From contig MU004186.1 in NCBI GenBank assembly GCA_010093605.1, forward strand, positions 451,765 to 515,764: DNA of 64,000 nucleotides. Direction: 5' to 3'. This document shows, piece after piece, positions 12,930 through 24,941 of this stretch; within the stretch, counting starts at the first letter, position 1; each line of letters opens with the position of its first letter. Below the pieces are notes generated by a model, which ran no database searches, had not been told where the DNA came from, and saw nothing but the letters and a program-made list of their open reading frames with translations. Position numbers and translations under genes: made by a program. This stretch comes from Lophium mytilinum. Taxonomy: Eukaryota > Ascomycota > Dothideomycetes > Mytilinidiales > Mytilinidiaceae.

Positions 12930-14697
12930 TCACCACCTAAGTTCGCTAACGAGGTACGGCCCAATAACGCAAACCGCAGTCCATATCACCGCAAACCCGC
13001 TCAGCGCCGCGAGCGGCTTCTGCGCGAGCGGGGCTTCGCTAATCTTAATCCAGATGCCGTACATTGCGACAGCGAAGAAGTGGTAGACCAGCACAGCCGG
13101 GTGCACGATGATGCCAGCGAGGAGCGACACGGGCTCGTCGACGCAGGCGCCGCCACGCTGGAAGTACTTGAAGCAGCCGCGCTGGAGCACCTTGAGGTTC
13201 GGGTCGTCGGCGGCGAAGAGGCTGTACAGCGCCATTGCTAGGATGTTGATGACGCTGCTGCCGTGCTTCCGCTTCCAGTGGAACCGCTGCATCTGCTTTA
13301 CGACGACGTTGGTGTCGTCGAGCGCGGGGACGTTTTCGGGGCTTAGGAGCTGGCGGAGCAGTACGACGTCTTTGAAGGCTACGGTCATGCCGCCGCCGGT
13401 TAGCGGGTGGCGCATGTTCATGGCGTCGCCGAGGATGATCATCCCCGGCGTTTTTTGGGTCGAGGGGTGGAGGAAGGAGTTGGGCATTGAGCGGAATTTG
13501 CCGTGTTCGATTGCGAGCTCGAAGCTGGGTCGTGTGCATTTGGGTAGAGAGGGGAGAACGACGTTTCGTAGGTGTCCTTTTACACCGCCGTTGGCTACGG
13601 AGGCGGAGGCTAGTTTCTCGGGTATGTCGCAGAGAATGCGGGTCTCGTGCGAGCCGATTTGGTAGATGAGAGTTGGGGGTCCGTCGGAGAGGATGACGTG
13701 GCCGTGCTTTGGAGCTGGGAGTTCGGCGTCGATGAGCTCGAGGGCCCAAAATTTGGACCGCACTTCCGGGGCGTTGGGGATGAACTCTTTGCGGAATTTG
13801 GAGGCATAGCCGTCTGATATTATGGTGAGAGCGCCGAAGTACTATTGGCCGTTAGCGTAGTTCTTGATACTTGCTAGATGAACCACGAGGGGTTGTAAAT
13901 GCGGCAAACGTTCCAACAAAAGGGTCATGGAATAGATCAGCGCACTCGTTCACTCACGTAGTCTTGTGCTGATTTTGTGGTGCATTCGACCCCTAGTATC
14001 TGTCCTGTCCAGCCGTTCTTGACCACGTCCGTCACGGTGGACTCTACTACTGTTACATTTGGTGTTTTCATGGCGGCAGTCCGGAGTTTTTGGATAAAGC
14101 GCCCATGGTGGAATGAGCGCCCCTCTGGCCTCTTTCCCGCTTTGTCTTTGGGATAGGGTATTTCTACGGGATCGTTGTAGTATATTACTGAGTAGCCATA
14201 GCACGGTACCGCATCAATGTCTTCGAGGCAATCTAAGAGGAAGAAGAAGCGATTAGCAAGGTGCTTATTCGAAGGACGTATGGTACATGTAAATTGGGCA
14301 CGTGGCGGAATTTCTGGCGGAAGTTTCTGGTGGAAGAAATGCCCCAAGCGTCCATCCAAAGGGCATAATGCATATAAAAGGCTTCAAAGGTAGACCAATT
14401 GTGACAACAAAAGTGGAATATGTACCCACCTGCAAGCCCCAGTTTCTCCAGTGCGTCAACGCCCCCGGGTTGTAGTAGTTCCCCCACGATGCGGTCCGGT
14501 TCCTTTAAACTCCTTTCAAGCAGTATGACGCTTCGACCCTGCCGCCCAAAAGCCACGGCTGCAGCGCATCCTACGATGCCTGCGCCCACTATTATTATGT
14601 CGGCCTCATGGTGTACGCGGCGGCGTTCTTCGCGCTCGTCTTTCTCGAGTAGGGATGTAGTGGAGGAAGACGCGGGTGAATCTAGTATCATAGGCAT
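12930..14697 (-). CDS. ERG1: squalene epoxidase (squalene monooxygenase)
   Basis: This FAD enzyme of the endoplasmic reticulum converts squalene to 2,3-oxidosqualene, an early step of ergosterol synthesis and the target of allylamines. Exons 14697-14430, 14232-13958 and 13841-12930, with introns 14233-14429 (197 nt) and 13842-13957 (116 nt), give 484 residues. Seen in order: the FAD-binding motif IIIVGAGIVGCAAAVAFGRQ near residue 33, GELLQPGG, the joined stretch LGLADCLEDIDAVPCYGY, DYYFGALTIISDGYASKFRK, the second FAD motif GDAMNMRHPLTGGGMTVAFKD and hydrophobic C-terminal segments ending in a membrane anchor. An in-frame ATG at 14811 would add 38 residues of basic, hydrophobic sequence. I chose 14697 because it begins the usual short N-terminus, but the longer form is possible. 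Confidence 0.95.
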
Positions 14698-16232
14698 GGT
14701 GGCGGCTGGATGTCCCAAAACACGGGTCAACGACGTGGCATAGAGCAATTGACTACTGCGCCGGAAAGTTCGAAAGAGCTTCGAGGTGATTATTGAAGGT
14801 ATTAGTATCAAAAGGGTGCGCGTAGAGCATCAGAGAAGAAAAGACGGACTTGCGGTCTCGATTTATGGCGGACAAAAGATCAAGCGGTCAGTGGCGGTCG
14901 ACGCAGGGACAATTTAAAGTCAACCGCTGGCGAATCGGCGCGCCATGAACGAATGTCCCTCACACCACGGCGGACGTGCTTCCCCTGGCCAAGCTCAAAA
15001 GAGCAATAATTCGTGAAGCGGAGTCCTCCAGTCCCAACGGAAATGCCCTCGACAGTGGGGCGTGCTTTCACATGCGAATGATACTTCGCATTCACCACAC
15101 CGGACTTCCAGCTCGAACCACCAATATGTATCAGAACACCCCTCTCATAAAGACACCGACAGGCCGATTCCTTAGAGTCGTCGAGTATGCGATCGAGGTT
15201 AGCGCATATCGGTGCCAGATCTAGCTACGGAGTTCGTGCATAAGCTGACAGCATTTCCCGTCTCTGTACCTGTCCGTCATCACGAACCACCTAACAACAT
15301 ATAATTCTGCCATGAGAGCAGCAAGGCTTACTATAAGACTTATCTTTAGGCTGAATAGGTAAAAAGAATAGGTGTGCCACTCTCGTTTTTCGGTCTGAAC
15401 TTCATGCCACTGTCTCTGCGAGAATTCTGTTTGCTCTTCGTCGACACCTGCATGGTTACCGCAAAATCTGACTTGACACTGACTCTGGCATTGGTGCATG
15501 AGCTTGGTTTTCACCACGTTGTGCCATGTGGTCGTCGGGAGAGTTGAAACTTTCATTAGCACAACACTAGCATACACAGCACGAATGGGATGTAGGTTCC
15601 CCCATCGTGCGACATGTGCAACCAGATGTAGATTTCTGCGCCAGAAAGGGGAGCCGGCCAGAATCTGGCATACGATGACGAATCCTGGGTAGGTGTTAGG
15701 GCGAGAGTCACCTTCCTGTCTGCTGCAGGAGGAGGTCGTACAGGTTGCCTCATATTATCACGGGAATCATATTCGAGACATCCCTTATCAGGGACTGCGA
15801 ACTCCCCGTCGGCAACAATGCATTCGGGCACATGCATGGTGTAACCACCCCTCGTTCATTATTGGTCCTTCTTCCCACTCAGCTGCAAATAACCTTGCCT
15901 TTTGTCGTCCTCCAGAACCCCAGCCTTCTTTGGCCCCCACAAGGCAACGCTTGGCTGTTCCATCCGGCAACACGCATTCGTAGGGTTTCTCTTGTCCATC
16001 ATTGGTCTTTCTTCCTACTCGGCTGCAGACGATTTCGCCTTTTTTGATCCTTCATAATCCCCAGCCCTTTTCAGCCCGCTCTCTCTGAGAAATCACCGTG
16101 AATACTCTTGACACCCGCTCACCATGCCATAATTCAATCCATAAAGCTGTTGCTTTCGCTATTGAGATCAATCGGGCCTAGAAAGTCTCCAAACTTCGAC
16201 CCTTCCACTTTCAGGCCATACCGGTGAGCATT
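14698..16232. other. intergenic, divergent promoters of ERG1 and the CorA-like gene
   Basis: The two flanking genes point away from each other, so both promoters should lie here. I see no gene. An imperfect direct duplication of about 70 bp lies at about 15858-15928 and 15998-16067, and a CT-rich stretch precedes the CorA-like start. Confidence 0.5.
15858..16067 (+). repeat. imperfect direct repeat, two units of about 70 bp
   Basis: The segment from about 15858 recurs 140 bp downstream from about 15998 (ATTGGTCCTTCTTCC versus ATTGGTCTTTCTTCC, then a shared GCTGCA and CCCCAGCC). Many of the differences are C/T or G/A transitions. It lies in the upstream region of the CorA-like gene and could be promoter duplication. 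Confidence 0.6.
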
Positions 16233-19200
16233 ATGGCAACCGATAACCTCTCAGGCAGTACCCAGACCGATGTCCGCGATTTTGGCAATGTGGAAACCGA
16301 ACCGTTCCGCTGGGCACCGCAGACAGCCAAGATCTCTAGCGGAGAGGCGAAACAGAAGCGCCGACTCTCCCAAAGAAACGTTGATGCAATCAACAAATGG
16401 CCGTCTGGGCCGCCAGACTCGTACGTGGACAGAGTGCCAATAGAGGACTCAGAGCATATATGGCAAACAATATCAGGCAAGAAAGCGCAGGACTCCACCG
16501 ATTTCTTGAGAGTATACTGTCTCTTTGATCGCCCTCCGTCCCTTGACAAGGTCTTATCCTGGAGACGGGCGTGGACTTCGTGGAGCTACGAGGGTGGGTA
16601 CCCAAGCTTCTCAAAGTTCCTGAAACTCGCAGGGCGGACTCGGAAATCTCGCTGTAGATTTCTGATCAGCGATCTCGATCTCACTGCGGGGAAAACCGAA
16701 GAATATCTCTTCCGAGACTCTGCGGTGGATAGAGGTCTTGATGATTTGTGGGAAAATATCAAACAACGCCCAATGTGGGCAAAACAAAAATCTACTACAG
16801 CTATTACTCGGATCATGCAAATCGTCGATCTTTCTCCGATGGTGCTGGCATGCATAATTGGTTCCACACCGCGGTAAGTCCACTAACCTCTACACAAAGC
16901 ACCCCGCAAAAGGATGCTAACATCGTACCCAGTGTGGACGTCAGCTATGTGGCAAGCTTTGTCGATCGTCACCTCAAGTTCATGAACTGGGGCATGGCGA
17001 ACCTGAATAAGTTCCGTGATCTGGTGGGCTCTAACCCAGCAACAAAAATTGGAAGGGCGATTGCTAATCGCATTAGGGCTGGAGTACATACACTCTGGAG
17101 TACCATTTCGCCTTTTATCACGTGTCTCTCGACTACGTTGACCCCGAGTCGGTTCAACACGACCCAAGAGACTGGCGTAGATCTGCATCTTTCGGGCGAG
17201 AAAAAGAAGGCTGTACTCGCCACATCCATGAGACAACGTTGTCATTTCTTCTCGTTGGTCACTTCAGTGATCTGTCTACCTGCATTCAGATGGAAGAGGC
17301 GTACTATAAGGATCCTTATGCAAAGGACACTGGCAGCCGATCATTCCGGCCTTTTGATGCCAGCCAACCGTCAGCTATGCGCCTCCTATCGTGGGTTGCT
17401 GTAGCCTTGTATCATGTGTCTTGGAGATGGCAATGTGCTATAGATGCGGTGGACTCCGAGATCACCTTTCCAGTAAGATGGTTCCAACCGGGGGTCAGTC
17501 TATGCACTAACTGGGCAAGGCAGAAGTAGTGTTCAGTCGGGACAGGACAGGTACGTGATGTGGTCATATATTCGAATCCCCGCAACATTAGTCCATAGTG
17601 CTAACAGAGATATGAAGTGCTCATGACCGACGATCCTAAGTTTTCCCACGCAAAAACATACTATTGGGCCCTGCAGACTTACACGCTTTTTGAGGTTAGT
17701 TATAGGTAGAAAGATACACGGACATCTCAAAGGACTGACGATATTAGCAAACCCTCAATGATACAATTAAAACCTGGGAGAATTTTGAGATGAAATCGTT
17801 GCCCCGGCTACAGCATTCAAAGCTGGACAAGAGAGAGTGGGATGTCAAGATAGAGAACATTCAGGCATGCATGGCCGAACTTCAGAACAAGAGGGTTAGG
17901 ATCAAGGAACGGATCGAACACGTCAAGGACCTACGTGAGGGTGTAAGAGAATCCAAATCGTCATTCAACAAGAAAAAGACACATATACTTACTCCTTCGA
18001 TAGCTAGCTTCCGCATCCGCACTGTTCGACAGCCGCGCCGCCATACGCCAAGGGGATAATATTCGGTTACTTACTTATGTCAATCTCTTGTTTCTTCCCC
18101 TGTCTTTTGGGACGGTTCGTGCACAGTTCTACTATCATAAGCGTGTCGGCGGTCAACTAACTTTTTGTAGAGTATCTTCGGAATGCAAATCATGGGTAGC
18201 GGCCATGGAACAGTACGGGCTTTTGCAATAACGCTCCCTTCGATATTCATCGGAACTGTTTTCCTCATCATGAATCTTCAGAACGTTTTGAATGCCTGGG
18301 ATACCGTCACGGGGGGTACAGCTATCTGGCTTCTCCGGAATATGCGCCATCATCGAAGACAAGACTGGAAGCAACGCGCCATTCAGGTCGAAGAAGATGT
18401 AGCGGCAACTCGTACACCAGTACTCAAAGCACGCCGCAAAACTGGAGGCTGGGTATACCTCATGTTCATCTTCGAAGTAGTTCTCGTTGGCATCCCTGCT
18501 AACGAAGTGCTCGTCGCTCGCGAGTATTGCATCTCCTTACTCGAGAAGATTCGGCACCCATGTCGGATGCCAAAGTCCATCGATAACCTCGAATCCGGCC
18601 CTATTGACCCCACCGAGGGAGCCCAAGCTAGCATTAGGAAGATGCTTGTCAGAGAGCGAGCTCAAAACCTTCGTGACAAGTATGACAAAGGAGCACGAAA
18701 ACGAGAAGATCTAGCCTATTGGACTTCTAAGGTTGTCCTGGGCGCCCTAAATGGCATTTTGATCATGACTAGAATTCTTTTCCTCCCGATATGGATACCT
18801 CTCCTCGTCATTGTCTACCTTCTCCTGGTAATCTATCTGCAATGGGCACCCTCGCCTAAATATCAAACTATCTCACAGGAACCGGAACTAAAGCCAAACG
18901 TACTATCACAATCTCCCTGGGCACATGCTTGTCAAACACTAGGTTTAGATTTCCTTCTTCCTAGCTCTGCACCGCTGCCAGCACTGGCCCCAATCCCGAG
19001 CGAGGAGGACGTCACACCGAGCAAACTGATACGTAAAGCTACCCAAACAAAAAGGACGAGAAGGCCAAGCATTATCAGCATCGAAAAAGCGAAACGCGTG
19101 GGTAAGATTGGCAAAGGAAACTTGACCGTGGACTTGGCCCCAGTACGCGAAAGTGCCGAGGAAAATAGAGGGAAGATAGGTCCTGTATCGCCTTCATCAC

Positions 19201-19256
19201 CGAGACCGCTTTCACAGATCTCCATGCCGGACTCTGCAGGGGCTCGAAGTTCTTGA
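16233..19256 (+). CDS. CorA-like membrane protein, fungal type, degenerate GMN motif
   Basis: The protein resembles the fungal CorA-like (magnesium-transporter-like) family. My best exon model is 16233-16747, 16801-17023, 17101-17472, 17608-17694, 17748-17942, 18004-18114 and 18171-19256, giving 862 residues in phase. The last three junctions are firm. The introns at 16748-16800 and 17024-17100 use weaker GTGGG donors, and 17473-17607 might be two introns with a small exon between. A long cytosolic N-terminal region is followed by a coiled stretch (VKDLREG then LASASALFDSRAAIRQGDNIRLLTYV) and the paired helices NLLFLPLSFGTSIFGMQIM and AFAITLPSIFIGTVFLIM. The loop reads FGMQ where CorA channels have GMN. 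At least two further hydrophobic segments lie C-terminal (near GGWVYLMFIFEVVLVGI and ILFLPIWIPLLVIVYLLLV), followed by a basic tail. The altered loop makes Mg2+ transport uncertain. Confidence 0.8.
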
Positions 19257-20568
19257 TGATATCATTGTGGTTTTCTCGTTCCAACTCGCTGAAGTTCATC
19301 GACCGTTATAAATTCCATCATCTTGATGACAAAATATGTCACATCTTCAGCCTTTCATATTCAAGGGTCAATCAGCCATTTCGGAACTGCAATCGTGGGC
19401 CCATTTCTTTTAGGCTTCAGTCACGTAATATTAGCCCAGCCCACAGCGTCGTGCAGCGTGCCTTCGTTGGGTCTTAATTACCACCCAATGTTGACTTCCC
19501 CAAAAGCGAAATCAGATCGACAATCACTCCCCAAATAGCCTCTTGCTTTTCGAATCTTGGGCATAGATTTTCTCTTTCCGGAGGACGCAAACACTCCTGC
19601 GATATCGATTCGAAGCGCAGGCATGAAAAACATCCGCCCGGCAAAATACTAGAATAGGCAAGCGTGCGAGGTTAGAGGATATCTAAAGTTCAACGAATCA
19701 GGCGAAACAAATACCAGTAAAGGTAGTAAGGACGGAGCAAATTCGGTTCTAGCGTCCGTCCGAGCGGGCCCCGAAGTAAAGGAGGGGACCATGGGGAACC
19801 ATGGCACCATGGGCCCGTCCTCGTCTAGACCTCTATTGTCACGGACGTCTATGGCGCATTCGAAATCGACCCAAACAGAGCTACACTGATTCAAAACTCG
19901 AGCACTGCTGAAAGCATAGCTCTAGAATATCGAGAGCCCTAATCCAGATGAATAATATGCAAGCGTACTAGTCAGATGTTAAATCACAGCGAGCTCCCAC
20001 CCGCGCGGGAGTCGAGATAGCCTCCCCTCCTTCGCTAAAAAAGTCTATGTGAGGTTTGATTCGCCCTCGCTCTGAGATATAGAGTCCCATGTTCCAGACT
20101 AAGCGCATTACTAAGACTGTATAAAACTGACTATACAGCGACCCGCCCTGAACATCAACTGCAGCCGGGCTAGCCGACGCCATCATGACGTGGGACATCA
20201 CTACGAACCATGTCGAAAATCAGAAAGTTTATCTACCTGAGCAAGATATTTCTCACACCCCATGCGCGATAAGTCGTCACGATCACGGCTTGATTATGTG
20301 CATCCGCTGTGGGCCGTAGATCGCGATTCGGCAGATGGCTGCTTCTTCTAACGCTGGGCTACGTTAGGCATGTGGAATATATATGTATTGAGATACCCCG
20401 TTGGGTAGATAAGAGGGTTTTTTTGGTTCCGGACTAATTCTTCTCTTATTTCGCTGTCGGGTTTGTGAAGTCTCGATTTGATATTGACAAGAACGGACTT
20501 CGATTGTTGAGGACTACACCGCAACTGACTCTATCGCATCTATTCAATCAGCCTCGTTTGGTTTCAGA
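19257..20568. other. intergenic
   Basis: This is the downstream side of the CorA-like gene and the promoter side of the sulfite oxidase-like gene. A short stretch at about 19790-19815 has three CCATGG palindromes within 25 bp. I see no gene in these 1.3 kb; the frames present are short and featureless. Confidence 0.5.
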
Positions 20569-22279
20569 ATGGCACCATCAGCGGCACCAGCAGCGGCACC
20601 AGACTCTAATCCAGACTCATTCCAATTAAAGACCAAAGAACCTGACTTCCCTGAAGAGAGGGAGGGATGGAAAGGCTACGTAGAATGGGAGCATTACCCA
20701 GAGAAAAAGAAGCAAGCTGCTGAATACCTATCGAACTACAAGTTCCCAGACGTATGCCATTGACTGCTACATCTTCCATCTCCTATCCCCAACTAACACC
20801 TCCCAGTGCCCCGAATTCCAACTCGGCCCCCTCCCCACCACCAACCCCATCCTCGAAGGCGTCCGCTGGAAACAATACCACTACGCCCTCGGCTCCACCC
20901 TCAAAAACATCCCCTCCATCTCCTGGTCCTACGTGCTCTCCGAAAAAGCCGCCGACATGATCCACGTCCTGCAATTCCCATACAACGGCGAGCCCCCCCG
21001 CGCGCGCCTCGTAGAAACCCCCATCACCCCGAACACGGACCACTTCATCCGCAACCACGGCGGGATCCCCGAAATCGACCCGGCGGCCTACACGCTCGAC
21101 ATCAGCGGGCTCGTCAACATCCCGAAGCGCCTCACCCTCGCCGACCTGCAGAACGAAGCCCTGTTCCCGCGCCAGAGCAACGTCGTGACGATCCAGTGCA
21201 GCGGCACGCGCCGCATCGAGCAGATCCGCGAGTACCCGGGCGACGGCGACGAGCTGATCAACGCGCCGTGGGGGGAGGGCGCCATCGGGACAGCACGCTG
21301 GACAGGCGTCTCCCTCAAAAAAGTGATCAAGTACTGCGGCGGGCTCAAGAACCCCGCGACGGCGCATCTAGAATTCTTCGGCGCCGACACCTACTTCAAG
21401 AAGGGCCAGGTGCAGAACTACGTCGTGTCGGTGCCGTGGCGGAAGGTCAAAGTGAATGAGGTGCTGCTCGCGTGGGAGATGAACGGCGAGCCGCTGCCGA
21501 AGATCCATGGGTTTCCGCTGCGCACGGTGGTGTTTGGGTATATTGGTGCGCGGAGCTGTAAGTGGTTGTATGAGATCCGGGCGATTGATGGGCCGTCGCG
21601 CGCGCCGGTGCAGATGAAGGAGTATCTGTATTATACGCCGCAGATCGGGAAGCAGAACGCGAAGTATAGTAATGGGTTTAGTATTCAGGATATGCCCGTC
21701 AGCTCGGCGATCATGACGCCCGTTACTATGGACCAGATTGTGCACGATGGGACGATCAAGCTGCGCGGGTGGGCGTACAGTGGCGGCGGGCACTGGCCGG
21801 AACGTGTGGAGGTGAGCTCGGATGGCGGAGGCGTGTGGTACGAAGTCCCGGATGAGAACCTGTCGGAGAAGTACTATTATGCGTGGAGGTTGTGGGAGAT
21901 TGATTTGCCAGTTGATGCGGAAGGGTGGTTGGACTTTTGTGTGAGGACGTGGGATAATGCCTTGAATACGCAGCCGACGTTTGTGAGGAGTGCTTGGTAA
22001 GTCTGTTCTTGTTGCCATACGTTCTTTCAAGTTCTTCCGAGGATGTTGCTGATACGTTCTTGAAGGAACTGGGATCTGCATGTCACGTCGTCGTGCCATC
22101 GCATCAAAATATACAGTATCAACCGCTCTCGTCCAGCAACAGCGGCGCGACTTAAGTGGCTGGAGGAGAAGGGAATACCAATCTTGCCAATAACGCAACC
22201 CATAGAGTTGAGTCTTGAAAGTGATGAGGATTATGATAGGGAGATGGCGAAGAGGCAAGGGCGAGATCCGATAGAGTGA
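20569..22279 (+). CDS. sulfite oxidase-type molybdenum cofactor enzyme
   Basis: Members of this family use molybdopterin to oxidise sulfite to sulfate or act on related substrates. Exons 20569-20751, 20807-21996 and 22066-22279 give 528 residues; introns 20752-20806 and 21997-22065 are in phase. The molybdopterin domain holds the cofactor cysteine in TIQCSGTRR, plus PWGEGAIGTARWTGVSLKKV, KVNEVLLAWEMNGEPLP and HGFPLRTVVFGYIGARSCKWL. The Mo-co dimerisation domain follows (IKLRGWAYSGGGHWPERVEVSSDGG). There is no cytochrome b5 or FAD domain, so it is not nitrate reductase, and no signal peptide. About 65 residues extend past the dimerisation domain. The C-terminus (RDPIE) is not a peroxisomal signal. 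Codons are very GC-rich at 20.8-21.5 kb, which creates false antisense frames. Confidence 0.92.
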
Positions 22280-22568
22280 ATGGCGATTAGGTTAATTAGT
22301 CGAATCCCCTGGAATCAAGCATTTAACGACGAAGAATCAATGAGATGAATTAGCCATGTCGTCCACTGTGAAGATGATGAAGGCTAAGTCATGCTTGACT
22401 TCGCAATACCGAATTTGCAAAGCTACTCATCCATTACCAACCCCTGAAAATCCCGAAATCGTGCCGGACATTTCATTACTGCTCATTACAACGCTTCAAC
22501 TTTTGTCGCTCATAGAAAGGTGACTTTCCAGCCCGCTCCACACTTACCTACCTACCTTCCCTTCCGTT

Positions 22569-23671
22569 TCAACTGCTCGCCCATTCATTCTCAATATGCC
22601 CGCCGTGTTCCTGTTCCCCTCCGTTAGGGGTCGAATTCGGGAACAATTCCGCAATCTGTCCCTCAATACTCCGTTGAGGCACCTCTGCGGTCTCGCCGTC
22701 CCCACTCTCACTCGCCTCTATAATAGGATTATCAGAGTAACGCTCACTAGCCGGCAGGAAGTCAATCGCGCGACGCGGATCCGCTGTGTTCTGCTGCTCT
22801 TCGTCGCCATTCGTGATCTGCAGGCGACGAGGGAGGACGCGGTGAAGCCAAGAGGGGCGGTGAAGGGAAGGATTGACGATGATGAGTAGCTATGCCATGT
22901 TAGTCTCTCGTGAATGATTCGATACTGAAGATTTCAGGAGAACTCCTGACCTGCCACACGACCACAAATCCCACCGCACCGATCAGCAGCCCCGCCAATC
23001 TTTGCTCTTCGTTCTTCCATGGCCCGATGCACCCAACAGTCCTCTCGTACCGCACCTCACACGCATCGATACCATGCCTCTTATCCGGGAACGGCCACGC
23101 GCGGTCATGTGTATTCATGAGACCGCAGCACTGCAACGCGTCCTGGATCTCCTTAATCACATGGCCATTCTTAGCTGAGCGTAGCGCCTTCCATCGAGTT
23201 TCAAGGCCGCAGAGAAGGTCGGAGGCTGGGGCGACGTGGGTGCCGAGCAAGCTAATCAGGACGGAGGAGTAGATCAGGACGACTGTGTTGACAATGACGA
23301 TGTAGGGCGGCGGTGGAGATTTGGAGATCAGGGACTTTTGACGTTTGAGGTGCTGGCTGGTGAGGCTGTGGCTAACTTGGATGAGGAGGCCAGATACGAG
23401 GGGGAGAGCAGCGGTGAAGCCAGAGAGCGTACGGGGGATGGGGAGGGCGAGGTGGTTGGCGCGTGAGGTTGCATAGCTGTGGAGTTTCTCTTAGCTGTGT
23501 AGAGTAATCTGTTTAGGAAGAGCTAACCTAGCTAATGCGGTGATGACCACAAGATACTGTCGTTTTCGAGTAAGCTTTAATGGTCTATAATGAAATACAG
23601 GATACGGTATATATAGGGCCGCTCACAATGATGCTGCCAGCCGTGACAAGCTCTTTCCTGGTGTACGGCAT
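22569..23671 (-). CDS. TSP3: fungal tetraspanin Tsp3
   Basis: This is a four-pass membrane organiser of the fungal Tsp3 class. Exons 23671-23627, 23556-23528, 23476-22951 and 22889-22569 give 306 residues. The first two exons are very short (45 and 29 nt), so no single long frame shows the gene. They encode MPYTRKELVTAGSII and YLVVITALAS, which continue into YATSRANHLALPI as in other Tsp3 proteins. The large extracellular loop carries the CCG motif (DALQCCGLMNTHDRAWPFP) with later cysteines DACEVRY and VGCIGPW, then the last helix LAGLLIGAVGFVVVWQ and an acidic cytoplasmic tail. It faces the sulfite oxidase-like gene tail to tail, with 289 bp between stops. Partners and function in this organism are not visible. 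Confidence 0.9.
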
Positions 23672-24941
23672 GTTGGGAGTGGCTTTCCGTACAATGCTCT
23701 ACACGGCGGTTTGTTTGTCGAAGATGTTGTAATTCTGTGGGTGCTACTTCGGTGACTCAACGCGTATACCGCGTCTAATAGTGAAGCAAAATCAATTTTT
23801 GACGGACCGTACCATGCAGCTAGTAGGAAAGAGAGGAGATTCGAAGATGATGTGTTGTTGAGCTTGGAAGGTGCCTAGTGAGCCGTGGAGCGATGGAAGG
23901 AGCGGAGGGCGGACCTCGATGCTGGTTGGCGATCAAACATGCGGGGTCGCCATCGAAAGGTTATGGACTGGGATGGCATAAGCTGCTTGGAGTGAGACAA
24001 GAGACGGCTACGGACAGACTAGTAAATTGGACAAGATAACTGGAGCGATAGGACGACAAGGATTTGACGGACACGTGCAGATTCTCGGAAAGAGGACTAT
24101 TGGCTTACACGGCTGTTGCAGGATTGGTGGTATACCTCATATTCTGACCTTCACTACATCTTCATGGTTGCTCTGCAATACTTCTGGACCATTTTTACGC
24201 TAGCCTCATTCAAGAATTCGCGTCAGACGCGTCCAACAGAGCAATACGTTAACAGTTTCTCAAGGCCCCTTTATCGGCCACCACAGCATCTAATCATGCT
24301 GAATAGCCCCCTGCACCTGCGTGCAGGGCCTAAGACGCCCAGTGACACCCTCTCGCGGTCCCGGTAGTACCATAGCACATATGTCGATTGGTTCCTGGCT
24401 AAACCTGGTGGGAACGCGGTTGACAGTACTTGGGGAATGTGCGGGCTGAGATGGGAGGAATAACAAAGGTGAATGCGAGACGTGACCACGTTCTGGGCTT
24501 GCGGCGTTTTGAAAAGTGAATGAAAAGGTTACTAGGAGTTGGACACTTCACTTAGCTTAGGGGCAAAGCTGAGTAACTGGAATCACGTGACCTTGGTATG
24601 TTCTTTTCACTGTTACCGCTCTCCTGCACTCTCGAGTGTCCGCAATCAGCTATTATTGGAGACAAACTTTCGAATCCTTCCTTCATCGTCACGTTGCGCT
24701 TACTTAGCGATCTTAGAGCGATGTGTTTGTGATCGATACAGTTCATTAAGTATTAAGTACGGTACTTCTGCTCTCCACTATCATACACTCCGTGCCAAAT
24801 GAACCCCACTCTCCAACCATGCAGACATCAGCGCCGAGTCGCGCGCTGCTTTTTCGTGGTATAATGCGTTCAAACATAAAGACAAAGAAAATATTATCCA
24901 GGAATGCTTAGCAGACGTTCACATCTTTTGGAGTCGACGCC
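23672..24941. other. intergenic
   Basis: These 1.3 kb separate the Tsp3 start from the MARVEL gene stop. I see no coding region, RNA gene or clear repeat. A small hairpin (CCTGCACCTGCGTGCAGGG, about 24309) is the only local structure. Confidence 0.45.

Noticed and set aside
19785-19815. Cluster of three CCATGG palindromes
   Set aside because: Short and isolated; likely chance or a minor local duplication.
21368-22258. 296-codon minus-strand frame opposite the sulfite oxidase gene
   Set aside because: Shadow frame of a GC-rich coding sequence; no domain.
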